Below, piece after piece: positions 18,830-27,881 of a DNA stretch of 64,000 bases (its first letter is position 1; each line of letters begins with the position of its first letter). Origin of the DNA: Vibrio qingdaonensis. Its GTDB lineage: Bacteria; Pseudomonadota; Gammaproteobacteria; Enterobacterales; Vibrionaceae. The position numbers and the translations under genes were made by a program. A model generated the notes under the pieces. It saw only the letters and a list, made by a program, of their open reading frames with translations. It was not told the DNA's origin and did not search any database. The stretch spans positions 62,001 to 126,000 of the forward strand of contig NZ_JAKRRY010000011.1 of NCBI RefSeq assembly GCF_026191675.1, written 5' to 3'.

Positions 18830-20647
18830 TTATCGACGCTTTTCAGGAAGCTTGTCAGCTTTCTCTTTAGATACCCACCAGGTATCAATACCTAGGTCAT
18901 AAGTAGGTAGGACATCAGGGCGTTCAAATTTATCCCATGTCGCCACACGATATTTTTTGATGTACCACTGAGGAATGATGTAGTAATTCCATTGCAATAC
19001 TCGATCGAGTGCACGACCTAATGCGAGAAGCTGTTTTGGGTTGTCTTGATGATCGGCAATTTCATCCGTTAGCGCATCAACAACAGGGTCCATGACGCCA
19101 GCAGTATTGTAAGTCGAATCAATGAAGTTCGAATTCCACACTATTTTAAGGTCAGAGTTGGGGTAAGGGTTAGCAAAATAAGAAGAAGAAACCATGTCAA
19201 AGTCACGATCTCTCAGCCGCTTAGTGTATTGCGTCGTGTCGATGGTACGAATTCTCATATCTATACCCATCGCGCGCATATTTTTCTGAATAGGAATCGC
19301 ATAGCGCTCTGTCGTTGGGCTATAGATAAGCAATTCAAAACTCATTTTCTCGCCGGTTTTGACATTCGTCATCACTTTATTTTTTAGCTCCCACCCTGCT
19401 TCTTTTAGCAGTGCGAATGCTTTACGCATTTGAGGACGAATTCGACCAGAACTATCAGTCACCGGAGGATTATACTCTTCACTAAATACTCGCTCAGGGA
19501 TCTTACCCTTGTACTCATTAAGAATAGTCAGTTCAGCCTCGCTTGGTAGCCCTTTCGCTTCATAGTCAGTATTTTGGAAGTAGCTGCGTGTTCGAGTATA
19601 CTGGTTATAGAACATGTTCTTGTTCATCCATTCAAAATCCATCGCATAGTTTAATGCTTCACGGACCTGCGGATCGTTAAATACGGGACGCTGAATATTG
19701 AACACAAAGGCTTGAGTGGCCATTGGTTTGTGATGTTCTATCTCTTCCTTTTTAATATAACCTTTATCGAAGTTCGCTCCAGTATAAGAACTGGCCCAAA
19801 ATTTAGCGCTGGATTCCTGTCTAAAGTCAAATTCACCCGCTTTAAATGCTTCTAGCATCACGGTGTCATCTCGATAGTAATCATATTGGACTGTCGCAAA
19901 GTTGTTACGACCAACGTTCACGGGTAAATCTTTAGCCCAATAGCTTTCATCCAGTTCATAAGTCACGCTTTGACCCGGTTTATAATCTGTAATCTTGTAC
20001 GCACCACTGCCTACCGGAGGTTCCGTCAGAGGCTCTGCAAAGTTCTTATCTTTCCAAAAATGCTCAGGCAGTACGCGCGTACTCTGGGCGAGACCAAATA
20101 ACTTTTCTTTATTTGGTCTCGACATATCGATTCGCACTGTCAGTTCAGATATCGCTTTGACCGACTCGACATCTTTATAGTAAGCACGATACTGTGGCAC
20201 CCCCTCTTTCATAAATTTGTTAAAGGTGAACTCCACATCTTTCGCCGTAATGGGATGACCGTCATTAAAACGGGCCTTCGGATTGATATCGATTTCCATC
20301 CATGAAAAGTCATCAGAGTAACGAACTCGCTCAGCGATCAGTGGGTAGTAAGCGTTAATTTCATCGCTTGGTGAAAACATTAGGGTGTCATAGAGGTTGC
20401 CAGATGCTGCCGCCGCAACACCGCGTGAAGCAAAACGATTAAAATTATCGTAAGTGCCAATTTGGCCATATGTGACTTTACCAAACTTGGGCGCGTCTGG
20501 ATTGACGTAATCAAAATGAGTGAAGTTTTCAGGATACTTGGCGGTACCAAAACCAACCAACGTGGTACTTTCTATTGTATTTGCGGCGATTGCACTGGTA
20601 GCGAACAACCCTAGCGTAACCAATGCAACGTTTCTCAATACTGCCAT
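18830..20647 (-). CDS. yejA: YejA-type peptide-binding protein
   Basis: A 605-residue family-5 extracellular solute-binding protein. It has a signal peptide (to about residue 21, ...SAIAA) and the YejA-like start of the mature chain (GFGTAKYPENFTHFDYVNPDAPKFG). GGGAGAAAGGG directly precedes the ATG. It is the first gene of yejABEF and captures peptides in the periplasm. Confidence 0.92.
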   Translation of the reverse strand: MAVLRNVALVTLGLFATSAIAANTIESTTLVGFGTAKYPENFTHFDYVNPDAPKFGKVTYGQIGTYDNFNRFASRGVAAAASGNLYDTLMFSPSDEINAYYPLIAERVRYSDDFSWMEIDINPKARFNDGHPITAKDVEFTFNKFMKEGVPQYRAYYKDVESVKAISELTVRIDMSRPNKEKLFGLAQSTRVLPEHFWKDKNFAEPLTEPPVGSGAYKITDYKPGQSVTYELDESYWAKDLPVNVGRNNFATVQYDYYRDDTVMLEAFKAGEFDFRQESSAKFWASSYTGANFDKGYIKKEEIEHHKPMATQAFVFNIQRPVFNDPQVREALNYAMDFEWMNKNMFYNQYTRTRSYFQNTDYEAKGLPSEAELTILNEYKGKIPERVFSEEYNPPVTDSSGRIRPQMRKAFALLKEAGWELKNKVMTNVKTGEKMSFELLIYSPTTERYAIPIQKNMRAMGIDMRIRTIDTTQYTKRLRDRDFDMVSSSYFANPYPNSDLKIVWNSNFIDSTYNTAGVMDPVVDALTDEIADHQDNPKQLLALGRALDRVLQWNYYIIPQWYIKKYRVATWDKFERPDVLPTYDLGIDTWWVSKEKADKLPEKRR

Positions 20648-20830
20648 CCCTTTCTCCCTAAAATAGAAAAAGGGCGTCTTAAGGCGTCCTTTCCCTCACA
20701 AGCTAACAACAAGTAAATTTGATTATACTGTTATAAATAGCTGTATTTCACGGGGTTTTCAAGGGGCAGGGTCGATTAAGAAATGATTTAACATTAAAGT
20801 TTGCAGTACCTTCGCAAAGGTGCTGAATTC

Positions 20831-21772
20831 TTAGCCACATAAGTCGCAAGCTAGGATATCTTGCGTCTCAGGACAATACATGTGGACACGCCCACTACAG
20901 CCTTTCTTCGAGACATAAAGCGCCTTATCAGCACGCTCGATAATGTTACCTTCCAGCGCTGAATGCGTCGCTACACCAATAGAACATGACACGCCGAATG
21001 CTTTACCACTGCTACTAACGAAACTTAATGCGTCTATTTTTTTTGAAAGGCGGCTAGCCAATAAATAGGCTTGCTCGAGATTACTATCTGGGAGAATAAG
21101 TACAAATTCATCACCACCATAGCGACACAATAAATCTTCTTCTCTGGTACCTTTATTGATGGCGTTAACCACCGCTACAAGTACCCTATCCCCGACGGAG
21201 TGGCCGTATTTGTCATTAATGGGTTTAAAACGGTCGACATCAATAATCAGAACAGAACATTGCGTACCGTCATCGTGATATTTTTGATGCTGTTCTTCCA
21301 ACGCTAGATGCAAATAGCGACGATTATAACAGCCTGTCAATCCGTCCGTATTGGCCTCTTCTAGTAGTGTTTGGCGCTCTTCCATGTCTTTCGATATATC
21401 GACAGCAAAACCGATAACCCCCAAGACCTTGCCATTTTTTACAATGGGTGAAGAGACCGTTAAATGGTACAGCTCTTCATCACCAATAAAAAATGGGATC
21501 TTTTGTTGGGTAGGTTTAGTGGTGGCAATCACTCGCTTATCACTGGCACGCATCAACTTTGCGGTACCATAACTAAATAGATGCCAATCTGTTTTGCCTC
21601 GAATCCCATCCAGACCCACACCAAACGTATCGATCGCTTTTTTATTAACGTATTGGTAATTGCCTTGGCTATCTTTTATAAAAATATACGCATCAACAGC
21701 GTCAAAGACTTCTGACAAGCCTAGTAACTCTTCTTGAGATCCTTGATGTGCTGATAGTATAAGATCGAGCAT
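20831..21772 (-). CDS. PAS-GGDEF diguanylate cyclase
   Basis: A 313-residue soluble protein. Residues about 15-130 form a PAS domain (AVDAYIFIKDSQGNYQYVNKKA) and about 135-300 a GGDEF domain. The active-site motif is intact (G219-G-D-E-F223), and an RxxD inhibitory site (R210, D213) lies five residues before it, so it should make cyclic di-GMP with product feedback. The C-terminus holds several Cys (CSGRVHMYCPETQDILACDLCG) ending in CxxC, which could bind metal or sense redox. No membrane segment. Confidence 0.92.
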   Translation of the reverse strand: MLDLILSAHQGSQEELLGLSEVFDAVDAYIFIKDSQGNYQYVNKKAIDTFGVGLDGIRGKTDWHLFSYGTAKLMRASDKRVIATTKPTQQKIPFFIGDEELYHLTVSSPIVKNGKVLGVIGFAVDISKDMEERQTLLEEANTDGLTGCYNRRYLHLALEEQHQKYHDDGTQCSVLIIDVDRFKPINDKYGHSVGDRVLVAVVNAINKGTREEDLLCRYGGDEFVLILPDSNLEQAYLLASRLSKKIDALSFVSSSGKAFGVSCSIGVATHSALEGNIIERADKALYVSKKGCSGRVHMYCPETQDILACDLCG

Positions 21773-21916
21773 AATTTCGCTTTATAAAATGCATTGGATT
21801 GAATATCGAATGCTAGAGTTTAAACCCTAGTTGCCGATTATTCCTGCGTCTTAACTACTTTTCTAAGTCAAAAGTTTAATTTCGTTACGCACTGCACATT
21901 TTTTGAATTAATGTCA

Positions 21917-21944
21917 CAAAAAAAGGCTGAATCAATCAGCCTTT
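21917..21944 (-). terminator. Intrinsic terminator after the porin gene
   Basis: AAAGGCTGA (21922-21930) and TCAGCCTTT (21936-21944) with a 5-base loop; on the minus strand a run of seven T follows. It terminates the porin transcript that ends at 22008. Confidence 0.85.
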
Positions 21945-22007
21945 CTATTTCTTGCCTCACTTAAACACTACAAGCTCACAACATTAATAACATTATTGAT
22001 GTTGTTT

Positions 22008-23360
22008 CTACCACCATACATCGGCTTGAAAGCCGACAATAAAGTCGCTTGCCGCATCACCTTTACTATCTTTACTCGTCCAAGACTCAGGAAGGTAGGT
22101 GGCAAGTAGTCTAATTTCTGGCGCCACTCCAAGTGAGGTGGGAAGTATAAACGTTGGCGCGACAGTGTATTTTGTTTGCTTCCATGAATTACCATTCCAA
22201 TTATTGTAAACGTAGCCAGCTTCTCCTTGAAGATAAAAGTGCTGACTTACTGGTATCGTGGGTCTCACCATTGCTGATGCCCAGTAGTTATAACCACCGT
22301 CGGTACGGGCATCACCCGTTGCCATATCGTTGTATTGCGCTTGAATGGAAGGGAACAAACTCACACCATTGTCAAATGTATATCCACCCCACAATAATAC
22401 ACGTGCAGAGGTATCATCTTCTTCTAATTGGGTAAGAAGATACGAGGCTTCACCTGCCTTTCCCCAGTCATTATGCTGCCCTTGTGCCAGAGAACCCGGG
22501 TGGTACGCATTATAATCTGTGATTGTTCCTCCTAATAGATTACCCGCTCCTAGACCCTTACCACCTTGTACTATTATCTTAGAAAACCCATTCCCAGGGA
22601 TAGCAAAGAAACTGCTTAGATTGTAAGTAGCCGTCAAGTCGTAACCCGTTTCCGCCCACTCTTTACCCGTTGTATCCCAGTTGTCTGGCATCGCTTTTAG
22701 CAACGCTGATAACTTTAAGTTACCAAACGTTGATGAAATATTAAGGGCATGCATTAAGTTGTTTAGATTCGTAGCATTGTTACCAACGGCTGCCGGTGAA
22801 GTCGCCCAACGATCGACATCCTCATTCACTCGATCACTACCGATATACGCTAAATCAACAATAGAATCACCGAGCTCATAACCTTGAATACCAATACCCG
22901 TTCCTGACATGTCAGTGTAAAAGAAATCGGTCATGAATATGTAGTTATCGGCTTTGCCATATTCTCTTCGTCCTGCCCAAAACGTACCCGATGGGGTGAT
23001 CCCATTAAGTTCGATAAATGCGTTACTAATACCTGCATCAAAGGCATCCGCACTAGACGTTAACGCCGATTCTTTACCAATTTTGCTAATACCAATATGA
23101 ATTTTGAAGCTGCGTTCATCTTCAAATACCCACGTACTGGCAAAGTTTGCCTTGTAGTCATTGTCGGCTTCAATACCAAGTCGACCTAATGTCTCTTTTT
23201 GCCCAGCGTAGTTTGCACGTTTGAAATCATTCTCTGCACTGGTAATGACACCAGTCCTAAAGTATCCATGAAACTCAAACCCTTCTGTTTCTTGTGCAAA
23301 AACCCCGGTATTGATGCTCAAAGCGGCAACAACGCCTAACGCTAATCGTGATACTTTCAT
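22008..23360 (-). CDS. Maltoporin-like (LamB family) oligosaccharide porin
   Basis: A 450-residue protein with signal peptide (MKVSRLALGVVAALSINTGVFA). The mature start (EFHGYFRTGVITS) and features such as GRREYGK, an aromatic-rich interior and a C-terminal strand ending FIVGFQADVWW are typical of LamB-type 18-stranded sugar porins. Its position beside a GH16 glucanase and MalM-like protein, with an AAGCGCTT operator 22-32 bases before the ATG, points to uptake of beta-1,3-glucan oligosaccharides rather than maltodextrins. Substrate is inference. Confidence 0.87.
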   Translation of the reverse strand: MKVSRLALGVVAALSINTGVFAQETEGFEFHGYFRTGVITSAENDFKRANYAGQKETLGRLGIEADNDYKANFASTWVFEDERSFKIHIGISKIGKESALTSSADAFDAGISNAFIELNGITPSGTFWAGRREYGKADNYIFMTDFFYTDMSGTGIGIQGYELGDSIVDLAYIGSDRVNEDVDRWATSPAAVGNNATNLNNLMHALNISSTFGNLKLSALLKAMPDNWDTTGKEWAETGYDLTATYNLSSFFAIPGNGFSKIIVQGGKGLGAGNLLGGTITDYNAYHPGSLAQGQHNDWGKAGEASYLLTQLEEDDTSARVLLWGGYTFDNGVSLFPSIQAQYNDMATGDARTDGGYNYWASAMVRPTIPVSQHFYLQGEAGYVYNNWNGNSWKQTKYTVAPTFILPTSLGVAPEIRLLATYLPESWTSKDSKGDAASDFIVGFQADVWW

Positions 23361-23379
23361 GTAAATGTCACTCCATTTT

Positions 23380-23397
23380 ATTGTAAGCGCTTTCTTT
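23380..23397. promoter_or_regulatory. Predicted LacI operator, porin promoter
   Basis: TGTAAGCGCTTTCTTT with palindromic core AAGCGCTT at 23385-23392, about 30 bases upstream of the porin ATG. It matches six other sites in the locus. Confidence 0.72.
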
Positions 23398-23507
23398 GTG
23401 ATCGTTAATGATTCTGATAAAGACGCTTAACCACTGCGATATATAACTGCTAGTATTTATTTGATATCGCTAATAACGTGATGTATTAGCGATATTTAGA
23501 TTAAAAA

Positions 23508-25073
23508 TTAACGAACAAGGCGGATGTTATCTAAGAATACGGTCAGGGATGCGTTGGGCTCTAAAACGAGTAAGTTTTTGACCTTAGACAAATCCACCGT
23601 GCTTCCTTTCGCGAATCGGTTACCGTTACTCACAAGTTGCGAAAGTGGAATTCGAACTTCCTGCCACTGCGCTCCCGCTTTCAAAGGCACTTCATAATCA
23701 CCAGCAAGTGGCCAACCGCTGTCCATTTTGACTAATAACTGAGACTCACTATTTACCGTCGGAACTTTAATATCAAATACCAACTCACCGTTCTCCGCCC
23801 AATCACTTAAATCGAGTTCAGGAGTGATGAAATACGCATTACCGACTTTGCCTTTTTTAATTAATTCAATCACTTTTCCGCGTTTAGGCTCGTCAATGAA
23901 TGACACGCTAACTTGACCATCCGGATCGTAACCACTCACGACAAGATGCTTATTTAGTTCATCACCAAAAATGGACAGTTCGGTACCTTTGCCGTAATCC
24001 TTGTCAGCAATAATAATAGGCGGCGCAGCATTTCCTTTTACGAACTTGGCGTCATCTGAAACGGTAGCGCACCCTTTGCCAGTATCTGGGTCTACACTAC
24101 ATTCAAATACGCGAACGTAATCAACCGCCAATGTTTGTGGGAAGATGTCATTATCAATCCCGCCCTCATTGCGATTGGCTGACCAAGAACCTCCAACCGC
24201 GAGGTTTATCAACATATGAAAACGTTCGTTAAATGGTGCACTTTCCTTTGCGGTGGTCAAAGAGCCATTTTCTTTGTACTGGCTGTACCAACCATCTTGC
24301 CGCTGCGTCGCAAAATGAATGTTATCAACATACCAACGGACTTCACCTTCTTCCCATTCAACCGCGTATGTATGGAAGCCATCGGCAGGGTTGATTTGAT
24401 TTGGCAAGTGATAATCGGTACCAGAGCTCACATTTTCAGGCCATTGACGTCCATAATGTAGCGTGCCATATACACGACTTTCTAATTCACCTACTGGGGC
24501 ATCTTCTATGTCAGTTTGTACCTTTAGGTTAACCGCTTCCATGATGTCTATTTCACCTGAGGCCGCCCACGTTCCATATTTTTGGTCCGTCGGTAACATC
24601 CATATCGCAGGCCAAGTGCCTTGACCGTGAGGCAACCTTGCTCTTATTTCAAAACGACCGTATTTCCAATCGCCTTTATTTAACGTACGTAACCTTGCAG
24701 AGGTGAAAGGCAATGTCGCTTTTGAGCGCATATCACCTTTATTATTATTGGGTCCGGTGAAGCTGCCTTCTTTGGCGACAATATGCAGAACTCCGTTATC
24801 CACAAATGAATTTACTTTTCGCTTGGTATAACATTGCTGCTCATTATTCCCTCCCCCCCAACAATTCTCTTCATGACTCCACTTCGACTTATCAATTTCA
24901 TCCCCTTGGAATTCATCGTTCCAAACCATATTCCAAACAGCATCAGGACTGCCGGTAGGATCATTCAATTCTTCTTTAGAAAATGTCAGTGGTTCGCTGG
25001 TAGAACTACAGCCAAATAAGGCAATGAGCAGCGCAGAAGATAAAGCGGAACGTGTAGTTACATTCTTGATCAT
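23508..25073 (-). CDS. GH16 endo-beta-1,3-glucanase (laminarinase) lipoprotein
   Basis: A 521-residue protein with a lipoprotein signal (lipobox LFGC, C22). Residues about 45-325 form a GH16 domain with the catalytic signature GEIDIMEA (nucleophile E174, D176, acid/base E179) and surrounding aromatic segments (GTWPAIWMLP). Residues about 345-521 form a beta-sandwich, carbohydrate-binding-like domain. It would cut beta-1,3 or mixed-linkage glucan at the cell surface. It lies 121 bases after the MalM-like gene with no operator of its own, so the two are probably co-transcribed. Confidence 0.9.
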   Translation of the reverse strand: MIKNVTTRSALSSALLIALFGCSSTSEPLTFSKEELNDPTGSPDAVWNMVWNDEFQGDEIDKSKWSHEENCWGGGNNEQQCYTKRKVNSFVDNGVLHIVAKEGSFTGPNNNKGDMRSKATLPFTSARLRTLNKGDWKYGRFEIRARLPHGQGTWPAIWMLPTDQKYGTWAASGEIDIMEAVNLKVQTDIEDAPVGELESRVYGTLHYGRQWPENVSSGTDYHLPNQINPADGFHTYAVEWEEGEVRWYVDNIHFATQRQDGWYSQYKENGSLTTAKESAPFNERFHMLINLAVGGSWSANRNEGGIDNDIFPQTLAVDYVRVFECSVDPDTGKGCATVSDDAKFVKGNAAPPIIIADKDYGKGTELSIFGDELNKHLVVSGYDPDGQVSVSFIDEPKRGKVIELIKKGKVGNAYFITPELDLSDWAENGELVFDIKVPTVNSESQLLVKMDSGWPLAGDYEVPLKAGAQWQEVRIPLSQLVSNGNRFAKGSTVDLSKVKNLLVLEPNASLTVFLDNIRLVR

Positions 25074-25163
25074 ATTAATTCCCTGTACGACGACACCTTC
25101 CTTTTTACAATGGAAAGAACCCGCCTTTACGATTGATTATATTATTATGTTTACGATTTAAAA

Positions 25164-26042
25164 TTAGGGGTGCAATTTCACAGATTGCATGAATATGTTT
25201 TTGGCTACCGCCGGATTCGTTGCCCTATTAACAAGCGACAAGGCTTCTTCAAATTTATTTTCCTGTACCAAATCGACAATTTCTAAGCCGTAATTATTCA
25301 GGTCTCGCTGAGTTAAACTGGCTTTATATTGTTCAAATAAACTGACGGTGATAGCAGGTAGCGCAGCCTTTTGTGCAACGTGCTCCACTTGTCCCGATTT
25401 GGATGTAAGCGGTAGCCTTTTTTCTATGTGATCGATGGACAGCGTTAACTTTCCAATGGCGCTATGAATCGAAAACGGCTGAAGTACACGTTTTTGCATT
25501 TCAATACTTTGACTGCGTTGCGCTGCAAACGATTCTGGCAGCTGCCGCAACGTCTCTTCACCGAGTAACGCTCGTGTGGTGTATATCACGATATACTTGG
25601 CGTGTTCGTTCATATTCATCAACACCGATAAGTGATAGCGCTCTGGATGCAAAATCGTCTGTTTTTCCAAAGCTAAATCATCACTTGTACTTGTGTAAAT
25701 AACAGAAAAATTGCTATTAAGTAGCTGAACCTGAGGTACAAATACGTGGTTTTCTATATTGGCATAAACATCGAATCGAGTAATTTTACCAATGTCTGAA
25801 AGGTCATAAGCCTGAACAAACGACTTCCCAGTCGGAAGCTCGAAGGCTTGAGATCGACGACTCAGTTCGATGGTTAACTCATTTGTATGGCTCAACTTTT
25901 GATAATGCAACTCTGAATAGCCTTGACAACACAAGGGAGCTGCCGCTAATGCGCTCGTGCCAGAAACATCTGAATGATGAGGCGTTTGACTGCACCCTAC
26001 GACGGTTGAAAGCAATATCGATGCTAGTAATGGTAACTTCAT
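25164..26042 (-). CDS. MalM-like periplasmic lipoprotein
   Basis: A protein of 292 residues from the ATG at 26042, which has AAAGGA six bases upstream; in-frame starts at 26048 and 26141 lack a suitable site. The signal peptide ends in VVGC (lipobox). The chain resembles MalM (maltose operon periplasmic protein): an N-terminal C-C-x-G-Y-SEL segment, FVQAYDLSD and a beta-rich middle. MalM has no firm biochemical role; here it belongs to the glucan locus and starts the transcript leading to the GH16 gene. Confidence 0.78.
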   Translation of the reverse strand: MKLPLLASILLSTVVGCSQTPHHSDVSGTSALAAAPLCCQGYSELHYQKLSHTNELTIELSRRSQAFELPTGKSFVQAYDLSDIGKITRFDVYANIENHVFVPQVQLLNSNFSVIYTSTSDDLALEKQTILHPERYHLSVLMNMNEHAKYIVIYTTRALLGEETLRQLPESFAAQRSQSIEMQKRVLQPFSIHSAIGKLTLSIDHIEKRLPLTSKSGQVEHVAQKAALPAITVSLFEQYKASLTQRDLNNYGLEIVDLVQENKFEEALSLVNRATNPAVAKNIFMQSVKLHP

Positions 26043-26244
26043 ATACATTCCTTTGCCTTTTACAAACTGCAACACGCAACACTCAAAATAAAAACGTCGG
26101 GATAACTGAGTACACATATCCCCATATGCTTCCTCCCCCAAATAACACTATCCCGACAAAAACTGGTCAGCCTAGACGCTTAATACGTTAATCGCTATTA
26201 ACGTATTCTTTGGTTTGATAGTTGCGCTATCGTACTGCACACAA

Positions 26245-26262
26245 AAAGAAAGCGCTTTCTTT
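26245..26262. promoter_or_regulatory. Predicted LacI operator (perfect 18-bp palindrome)
   Basis: AAAGAAAGCGCTTTCTTT is a perfect palindrome, about 200 bases upstream of the malM-like/GH16 transcript. Confidence 0.78.
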
Positions 26263-26430
26263 AGTTGCTGAAAAAACAAAACTACTTCTTGATTAACTAT
26301 TCAGTTAAAAATACAAGAAGTTAAGCAACTAACCCCTTTTACTCTTGATAATAGTAGAGTAATTGAAAATAACCTTTCTGTACACGGATGAACGGATTGC
26401 CTATCTTAAACCTTGAACAACGTCACCATA

Positions 26431-26446
26431 AAGAAAGCGCTTACAA
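26431..26446. promoter_or_regulatory. Predicted LacI operator near lacI
   Basis: AAGAAAGCGCTTACAA, a partly symmetric copy of the operator, about 195 bases upstream of the TTG start of the LacI-family gene. It could mediate autoregulation or looping with 26245-26262 (centres about 185 bp apart). Confidence 0.65.
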
Positions 26447-26590
26447 TTAGTAGTGTGTGTTTGGTCACTAAATCATCAATTTTTCCCAATACTGGCCGCC
26501 AAGAAATGAAATTCGCCACTTTGATCACGTTTTTCTTTTTGAAACATCGAACTTACGTTAACACATCACGGTATTACTATGATTCTGTTG

Positions 26591-26596
26591 TATAAT
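26591..26596 (+). promoter_or_regulatory. -10 box of the lacI-family gene
   Basis: Perfect TATAAT; transcription would begin near 26603. That places the ATG at 26608 almost at the transcript start and favours the TTG start at 26626. No good -35 box is visible. Confidence 0.5.
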
Positions 26597-26625
26597 TTCA
26601 TCGTTAAATGATTAGGAATATTAGA

Positions 26626-27633
26626 TTGATTACGATAAAAGAAGTCGCTGAACTCGCTCAAGTTTCTCAAGCAACAGTCTCAAGAACGCTTAATGGGCAC
26701 GCTTCTGTAAAAGAAGCGAATAAAACTCGAGTATATGCAGCGATCGAGCAGTTGGGCTATAAGCCAAATGCGTTTGCCCAGGCGCTCGCTTCAAACCGCT
26801 CATGCAGTATTGGTATGTTGGTTGGGACCCTAGATGGCCCCTTCTATGGGCCGATGATGCACGAAGTGGAAAAGGTCGTACGTAAAGAAAACTATCACCT
26901 CATCATTACCAGTGGACATGAAAAGTATGACGAAGAGCATGAATCGATCCGCTTTCTGCGTTCCAAAAAAGTAGACGGATTAGTACTGACCGTCGATACC
27001 TTACCCGATAGTGAATTACTAGAAATTGCTAACGAAGTCGAAGCGACGGTGCTCATTAACCGCTATATTCCAGAGATCGCTAATCGTTGTATTTGGATAG
27101 ATAACGAACGCGGCGGCTTTCTTGCAACCGAACACCTTATCCAAAAAGGCCACCAGCATATTGGCTGTGTGACGGGTCAGCTAAGTAAAGTCGACAGTCG
27201 AGATCGTCTACAAGGTTTTAGAAACGCGCTGAGCCAATATGGTATCGACTACAATCCACACGCGGTTGTGGAAGGACGCTTTGATCACAAATGTAACCAT
27301 GAAGCTATTCGTCGCTTGCTCGACCGAGATATTCCTCTCACCGCAATTTTCTGTATGAACGATAATATAGCGATGACGGCGTATAGCTTGTGTATTGAAC
27401 GAGGCCTCACGGTTGGCGAAGACATTTCAATTATCGGTTTTGATAACGTGTCATTCGGTCAATATATGACACCGGGATTGACCACCATTGACTTTCCTAT
27501 TCAAACTATGGCAACCGAAGCCGCCAAGAAAGTCATGGGAATCGTACAAGGCAAGAGCAACGCGAAACAACCAAGTGCCCCTATTGTTCCAGATGTTATT
27601 GTTCGAGGCTCCGTGAAAGATTTAACGGAGTGA
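26626..27633 (+). CDS. LacI-family repressor of the glucan locus
   Basis: A protein of 335 residues from a TTG start at 26626, with AGGA eight bases upstream. This gives the canonical LacI beginning (ITIKEVAELAQVSQATVSRTLNG). The ATG at 26608 adds six residues but has no ribosome site. Residues 1-55 are the DNA-binding head and hinge; 60-330 form the periplasmic-binding-protein-like core (IGMLVGTLDGPFYGPMM, FCMNDNIAMTAY, DISIIGFDN). It is the obvious reader of the seven GAAAGCGCTTTC-type sites from 23.4 to 37.5 kb. The inducer is probably a short beta-glucan sugar, which is inference. Confidence 0.9.
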   Translation: MITIKEVAELAQVSQATVSRTLNGHASVKEANKTRVYAAIEQLGYKPNAFAQALASNRSCSIGMLVGTLDGPFYGPMMHEVEKVVRKENYHLIITSGHEKYDEEHESIRFLRSKKVDGLVLTVDTLPDSELLEIANEVEATVLINRYIPEIANRCIWIDNERGGFLATEHLIQKGHQHIGCVTGQLSKVDSRDRLQGFRNALSQYGIDYNPHAVVEGRFDHKCNHEAIRRLLDRDIPLTAIFCMNDNIAMTAYSLCIERGLTVGEDISIIGFDNVSFGQYMTPGLTTIDFPIQTMATEAAKKVMGIVQGKSNAKQPSAPIVPDVIVRGSVKDLTE

Positions 27634-27691
27634 TTGCTTCCGAAGTCGGAAAAACGTTTTTATTGTTGTTCAGTTTTCATTGCCAATCAAT

Positions 27692-27750
27692 TTTTGTCGC
27701 GAACTTGTTTTATCACGAGCTTATTTTCGTCACGAGCTTGTTTTGTCACA
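27692..27750 (+). repeat. 16-17-bp tandem repeat, about 3.5 copies
   Basis: Diverged units of the form TTTTxGTCACGAGCTTG run in tandem between the lacI stop and its terminator. Confidence 0.65.
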
Positions 27751-27756
27751 AACCAC

Positions 27757-27789
27757 AAAGGGGAGCACCAAATGGTGACTCCCCTTTTT
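27757..27789 (+). terminator. Intrinsic terminator after lacI
   Basis: AAAGGGGAG-CACCA, loop AA, TGGTG-a-CTCCCCTTT followed by TT: a long stem with one bulged base and a T-run on the plus strand. Confidence 0.83.
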
Positions 27790-27881
27790 ATAATTAAGCC
27801 TAATCTTCTAGCCTAGGCAGAACGCAAAGTATTTTCTTTGCTTACCACCCCCAACGTCGCATAACGACTAGTGAATAGCCC

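Larger units (their letters stand above)
26043..26625. other. Divergent regulatory region between the malM-like and lacI genes
   Basis: A non-coding stretch of 583 bases. It contains two operator palindromes (26245-26262 and 26431-26446) and a perfect -10 box TATAAT at 26591-26596 in front of the lacI start. No small ORF with a convincing ribosome site was seen. Confidence 0.7.

Noticed and set aside
20670..20695. GGCGTC...GGCGTC pair in the yejA leader
   Set aside because: It is a direct repeat, not an inverted one, so it does not form a terminator or attenuator stem.
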